Origin: Owenweeksia sp963758205
GTDB lineage: Bacteria > Bacteroidota > Bacteroidia > Flavobacteriales > Schleiferiaceae
Assembly (NCBI GenBank): GCA_963758205.1
Contig: CAVWUM010000001.1
Span: 248,001-312,000 of the forward strand
Length of the DNA: 64,000 bases
Direction: 5' to 3'
Below are positions 60,156 to 64,000 of this stretch, piece after piece. The position numbers and the translations under genes are program-made. The notes below the pieces were generated by a model. It did no database searches and was not told the DNA's origin. It saw only the letters and a program-made list of their open reading frames with translations. Positions within the stretch are counted from its first letter, which is position 1; each line of letters begins with the position of its first letter.

Positions 60156-61577
60156 TTAGAAATCTTTGATATCTCTTCCAAGGAAGCTTTGTACGGTTCT
60201 GAAACCTATGTAAGATTTAGCAGTATCCTGATATTCATAATCACGGGTACTCACCTGTAAGTAGTAAGCCACATCTTTCCAGCTTCCTCCACGAATAACT
60301 TTACGTTTTAGTGTTTCATCATCGTTTTCATAAGCGTTGTATTCAAAGTTGGCGTTTATATCACTCACATAGTAATAAGATGCCGCATCATAAGCTGTAC
60401 TGGTCCACTCGGCCACGTTACCCGCCATGTTGTAGAGATTAAAGCCGTTTGGTGCGTAAGCGGTTGATACCACCGGGTAAAATCCACCATCTGCCACAAG
60501 GTTACCTCTGCGGGGCTTAAAGTTACCCAGGTAACATCCTGAACTATTAAGAGCATAAGGGCCACCCCAGGGGTAAGTCATGTTATCCTGTCCGCCACGG
60601 GCCGCATATTCCCATTCTCCTTCAGTTGGTAAACGAAATTCCTGCTCAGCAATTTGCTGGTTTTTCCTAAGGAAGTCATGACGATACTTGGTTCTCCAGT
60701 TACAGAAGGCAACGGCCTGTTTCCAGCTTACACCAACTACAGGATAATCATCATAGGCAGGGTGCCAAAAGTATTTATCATGCATAGGATCATTATAGCT
60801 GTAGGTAAAATCATGTACCCATGCTAATGTATCAGGATATACATTGATAATGGCTCCATCAAAGAATGAACTTCTATCTGAAATCTCTTTGTTTTCTTTA
60901 ATGTAATCTCTATATGAGAAATATTCGCCATCCTGATCGGAGTCGTTGTAGTCAAAAATAACACGGTTGCTACGACTGGCCGCACGTTGCCTGTTTAGGG
61001 TATAGTAAACATAGTTTAGTTGGCGGGTATCTATCATACGTCTGCCCATAAACATTTCTTCAGGCGGCAGGTACATGCTTTCCATGATCTCAGTATACTC
61101 GGTAGATGGATACCTTTCAGTACGCCATTCCAGGTAAGGATCCCAGTTGATATACTTTTGCATGGAATCAGGATAGTTCAGCTGAACATACTCCTGGAAG
61201 AAGTTGACATCATCCATGTTATTTACATCGATGAATTCAAAACCTTCCACCAGTTCATCCTCACCAAGGCGGTACCTGGCTATAGAATCCCTAACCCAGT
61301 AAACAAACTGGCGATACTCATTATTGGTGATCTCTGTCTGGTCTATCCAAAAAGAGGAAACCGAAATGGTTTTAGTGGGAGAAATGGTGCTGTTAGGTAC
61401 ATCCTGATCGGCATTACCCATGTTAAAGGATCCCTGAGGGATAAACACCATGCCATAAGGCTCTGATGGATACCACGTTGGGCGATCCTGAACACCAACT
61501 AGCTCGCCACGGTCATTGCTGCTGCACGACATCATCAAAAAAGATGCAGCAAACATTATGATTATGAGTCTTTTCAT
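60156..61577 (-). CDS. gldK: T9SS outer-membrane lipoprotein GldK
   Basis: 473 residues. A lipoprotein signal with lipobox ending FLMMSC (Cys18), then a sulfatase-modifying-factor (FGE) fold: MVFIPQGSFNMGNADQD, PVVGVSWKQAVAFCNWRTKY, FRLPTEGEWEYAARGG, GFNLYNMAGNVAEWTS and KVIRGGSWKDVAYYL. GldK is the outer-membrane ring component of T9SS; the catalytic Cys pair of FGE is not evident here, as expected. First gene of gldKLMN. Confidence 0.95.
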   Translation of the reverse strand: MKRLIIIMFAASFLMMSCSSNDRGELVGVQDRPTWYPSEPYGMVFIPQGSFNMGNADQDVPNSTISPTKTISVSSFWIDQTEITNNEYRQFVYWVRDSIARYRLGEDELVEGFEFIDVNNMDDVNFFQEYVQLNYPDSMQKYINWDPYLEWRTERYPSTEYTEIMESMYLPPEEMFMGRRMIDTRQLNYVYYTLNRQRAASRSNRVIFDYNDSDQDGEYFSYRDYIKENKEISDRSSFFDGAIINVYPDTLAWVHDFTYSYNDPMHDKYFWHPAYDDYPVVGVSWKQAVAFCNWRTKYRHDFLRKNQQIAEQEFRLPTEGEWEYAARGGQDNMTYPWGGPYALNSSGCYLGNFKPRRGNLVADGGFYPVVSTAYAPNGFNLYNMAGNVAEWTSTAYDAASYYYVSDINANFEYNAYENDDETLKRKVIRGGSWKDVAYYLQVSTRDYEYQDTAKSYIGFRTVQSFLGRDIKDF

Positions 61578-61653
61578 GTCCTAGAGTGTTAATTTCACGT
61601 TGATTTTCAAACAGTTTCAGTCAAAATTGGGGCGCTATAATACATAAATTTAA

Positions 61654-62601
61654 TTACATAAACCTAGGGTTTTTATAACTGCCCGGTGGTTTTGGTGGAA
61701 TTTCAATTTTAAAACAATAGCTTAAGAATATCTCATGGCTACCTCCACCTTGCCCTGAAATATCCGTAATAGGTATGTCGTAGGAGTATCCGGCTCTAAG
61801 TGCTTTTGTAAATTGATATCCGATATTTACCGCAACGGCTTCCGTAAGTCTGTAACTAACGCCTCCCCAAAGTTTGTTATTGTAGAGGGCTGTTAAGTTT
61901 ACGTCAACTACAGATGAGGCAGCGAAGTCTGTTTTGAGTAAAAGAGCAGGCTGTAGCTCTAAGTTGCTGCTTGGCCACTGGTAATTATATCCACCCATTA
62001 AATAGTAATGTCTCCTATTATAAAACGTAGTAATACTATTGGTAGCACTGGTGTAAGGGGTAGCGGACTCTAATAATCTTGAAGATGAAATACCAGCCCA
62101 GATAGTGGGAGATTCATAGTAAAAACCGAAGTCCATATCAAAACCAACTCCTGTTGCTCCTGTGGGAGCAATAAATGGATCAGTTGAACCATTTGAACCA
62201 TCAGGGGCAATCCATTCGGCATTATTTACCGTTTGTGTGGATATGTTGGCAGAAAAGCCGGCTCCAATAGTTCCGTTGCCTAGGTTATACTGAAATGCAT
62301 AACCTAAACCGGCATTAATAATTTGAAAATAACCTATTTGGTCGTTAGAGATTTTTAATCCCAGTCCACCATGTAGAATTTTTAAAGGCACATTGGCATT
62401 TATATTCTGTGAGGTGGGGGCACCTTCAAAACCTACCCATTGGCTACGGTGTACACCGTTAATGCAAATAGCGCCACCGCTACCCACAACACCGGGGTTG
62501 TAATACATTCTGTTAAACTGAAATTGGGTAAACTGTAAGTCCTGCTGAGCCAGCCCTGTAAAAGCCAGGCAGGAGAAAATTGCCAAGTAGATTTTCCTCA
62601 T
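61654..62601 (-). CDS. PorP/SprF-family type IX secretion membrane protein
   Basis: 315 residues. Signal peptide MRKIYLAIFSCLAFTGLAQQ, then the family start DLQFTQFQFNRMYYNPGVVG, and a beta-barrel-like pattern of Gly/aromatic strands (YYESPTIWAGISSSRLLESA, VNIGYQFTKALRAGYSYDIP). PorP/SprF proteins are outer-membrane partners of specific T9SS cargo or of the translocon. It lies 77 bases upstream of gldK in the same direction, the usual arrangement. Confidence 0.92.
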   Translation of the reverse strand: MRKIYLAIFSCLAFTGLAQQDLQFTQFQFNRMYYNPGVVGSGGAICINGVHRSQWVGFEGAPTSQNINANVPLKILHGGLGLKISNDQIGYFQIINAGLGYAFQYNLGNGTIGAGFSANISTQTVNNAEWIAPDGSNGSTDPFIAPTGATGVGFDMDFGFYYESPTIWAGISSSRLLESATPYTSATNSITTFYNRRHYYLMGGYNYQWPSSNLELQPALLLKTDFAASSVVDVNLTALYNNKLWGGVSYRLTEAVAVNIGYQFTKALRAGYSYDIPITDISGQGGGSHEIFLSYCFKIEIPPKPPGSYKNPRFM

Positions 62602-62643
62602 AAAGTGAGATTCATTTTACTTTTAATCCTTGTTAGGAACCAC

Positions 62644-62651
62644 CAAAGATA
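62644..62651 (-). promoter_or_regulatory. Bacteroidota -7 promoter box (TATCTTTG) for the porP/sprF-gldKLMN genes
   Basis: TATCTTTG on the minus strand, 43 bases before the ATG of the PorP/SprF gene, in a 130-base gap rich in A/T runs. Confidence 0.5.
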
Positions 62652-62731
62652 AAATTTTGAACAAAAAAATGTTGATTGAGCAAAAAAATTAACGAAATTA
62701 TCCGCTCACTTAACGAAAAGATAACCGCTAA

Positions 62732-63907
62732 TTACATGTTCTTTTTCATGGCCTGCCACCACCTTACAGGCGTTTCATTTTCACACGCTTTTTGGTAATC
62801 CTCATAAGTACAGGGTATTAGCTTGTGTCTTTCCATGCCGCTGCGATCATCAATGGTGCTAACTTCTATCCACCAACGCTCGCTTAGTGGGCTTTTGTAA
62901 AAAATCAGTTCATGATCGCCCTCATCTATTAAAACGGTGAATTTTTGGTAGTCTTCTTTGCTGGCAAAAGGGTAATCCCCTTTACGTGAGTTATATCCTT
63001 CAACAAAATACCACACCATTTGCGCAAGCAAATGGGCAGTTTGGCCATTAAAGTCGTTAGAGGGATTACACTCATAAATGCCAAAAGAAGATACCTTGTC
63101 ACTAATGCCGGCATAGCGGCTGAGCGCACAGGCCTCTTCGCCATTAAAACCGTTTGGAGATGAATTAGAGTTGCCGGGCGCATCAGGGTGGCGGATGGCC
63201 GAAATATCAAAACTTACAATATCCGCATCACGTAAAATGGGCTCAGCTTCTGCCAGGCTCTTTTTAAATGTGCCCAGCCTATGCACATCAAAGTACATGC
63301 GCTCCATCAGGTCAATTTCCTCCTGGTTTACAAAGTAGGTTTGGTAACCAATATTGCTGTAGTTAAAAAGTATATATGGCTTTTTAAGTATTACATGGCT
63401 TAAAAAGTTGGCGGAATTCAAGTCCTTTTCCTGAGAGCCTAAATCAAACCTTGAATCTATACTTACCAGATTTACAGTTTGCTCAAGCCTGTCATACGCC
63501 CGGTAATTGGCGAAAGTCATATCCTGGCTGCCACCTATTATAATAGGTATAATATTGGCCTTCAATAATTCAAAACACACTTCCCGCAAGGCACTGTGGG
63601 TATCTACTAATGTTTCGCCCGGGTATAGGTTTCCAAGGTCAGCCATGGTGGCTTTCCACTTACCACAGTAAAGTGAATAGAGATGATGACGCACTTCATC
63701 AGGTGCGGATTTACAGCCCTGATTTTTAACGGAACCCCGATCTTCAACCACACCAATAATAGCCATTTTTACACCTTCCAAATCAGGCATTCCTTCTACC
63801 TCGCGGTGTACCCGAAGGTTGGCCGCAACTGATTGCGGGTGCCATTTCTTCTCATCAAAGTTCAGTATACTATCCCTTACCGGGGAAAGGAAATCTTCGA
63901 GGTTCAT
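62732..63907 (-). CDS. Arginase/formimidoylglutamase-fold protein with altered metal motifs
   Basis: 391 residues. The fold is that of the ureohydrolases: MAIIGVVEDRG near the start, then the three places where arginases bind manganese. These read IIGGSQDMT (GGDHS expected), VSIDSRFD (DAHxD expected) and SFDISAIRHPDAPG (SxDxDxxDP expected). Metal-binding His residues are missing in the first two, so arginase-type hydrolysis is doubtful. In many Bacteroidota this gene is annotated as formimidoylglutamase and lies between topA and the porP/gldKLMN block, as here. The ATG overlaps the topA stop (ATGA). Confidence 0.85.
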   Translation of the reverse strand: MNLEDFLSPVRDSILNFDEKKWHPQSVAANLRVHREVEGMPDLEGVKMAIIGVVEDRGSVKNQGCKSAPDEVRHHLYSLYCGKWKATMADLGNLYPGETLVDTHSALREVCFELLKANIIPIIIGGSQDMTFANYRAYDRLEQTVNLVSIDSRFDLGSQEKDLNSANFLSHVILKKPYILFNYSNIGYQTYFVNQEEIDLMERMYFDVHRLGTFKKSLAEAEPILRDADIVSFDISAIRHPDAPGNSNSSPNGFNGEEACALSRYAGISDKVSSFGIYECNPSNDFNGQTAHLLAQMVWYFVEGYNSRKGDYPFASKEDYQKFTVLIDEGDHELIFYKSPLSERWWIEVSTIDDRSGMERHKLIPCTYEDYQKACENETPVRWWQAMKKNM

Positions 63908-64000
63908 TTTTTGGCCCGCGATTTTTTAGTTTTTGGCCCGGCTTTTTCCAATAAGGCTTCGGCTTCTTCCAGCGTAAGCTTGGTGGCATCTACCGTTTTG
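63904..64000 (-). CDS. topA: DNA topoisomerase I, C-terminal end only
   Basis: Only the last ~31 codons are in the window, reading KTVDATKLTLEEAEALLEKA, then GPKTKKSRAKK and the TGA at 63904. This is the Lys-rich C-terminal tail that ends topA in Bacteroidota, with the typical LTLEEALELLE pattern. The assignment rests on this tail and on conserved synteny with the downstream arginase-fold gene. Confidence 0.75.
   Translation of the reverse strand, partial: KTVDATKLTLEEAEALLEKAGPKTKKSRAKK

Overview
The window is a 64 kb chromosomal stretch of a Bacteroidota bacterium, most likely in class Flavobacteriia. Four things point there: a complete gldK-gldL-gldM-gldN block with an upstream PorP/SprF-like gene (type IX secretion/gliding machinery); many exported proteins ending in the type A T9SS C-terminal sorting domain; start regions with the Bacteroidota -7 box TAnnTTTG; and the conserved housekeeping order pdxJ / CBS-ACT gene / nadK / DUF6089 / uppS / bamA / two skp-like genes / murI. 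Genus cannot be read from the sequence.

Layout. 1-3.8 kb (minus): three exported T9SS-type proteins in one operon, including an endonuclease/exonuclease/phosphatase-fold enzyme; the last gene runs off the left edge. 3.9-9.7 kb (minus): an AsmA-family envelope protein, a small unknown protein, an RluB-like pseudouridine synthase, a YraN-like nuclease, an LD-carboxypeptidase and pdxJ. 9.7-17.4 kb (plus): a frameshifted CBS/ACT gene, nadK, DUF6089, uppS, bamA, two Skp/OmpH chaperones and murI, an envelope-biogenesis series closed in part by a terminator. 17.5-24.2 kb: an alpha/beta hydrolase, an accessory AAA/DUF4143 ATPase with two palindromic elements at its start, and a TolC-HlyD-ABC export operon whose ABC ATPase is badly degenerate. 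24.4-32.8 kb: metG, two tRNA-Arg genes, a broken secreted lipase gene, a SAP-like/PD-(D/E)XK-like protein of unknown role, DUF4345, an ABC-F ATPase and DUF983.

33.2-55.9 kb (plus): the most distinctive region. Four consecutive genes for T9SS cargo (817, 673, 1928 and about 3870 residues) are each followed by a terminator. All four carry the same ~190-residue module before the sorting domain, six copies in total. Between them they add a three-copy 166-174-residue repeat, TIGR03803-type extracellular repeats, a subtilisin-type protease with lamin-tail domains and six thrombospondin type 1 repeats, and a giant protein with beta-helix, HYR, LamG-like and HYDIN-like regions. The giant gene has a long leader with a 28-codon ORF and an internal terminator hairpin.

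55.9-64 kb (minus): an FAD oxidoreductase, gldN, gldM, gldL, gldK, a PorP/SprF protein, a degenerate arginase-fold protein and the 3' end of topA. The T9SS machine therefore lies next to a large set of its own probable substrates.

Two genes (9694-10360 and 26807-28207) are broken by single-base indels, all of them in short homopolymer runs, so assembly error competes with true gene decay for both. Family calls come from motif recognition by eye; no database search was run.
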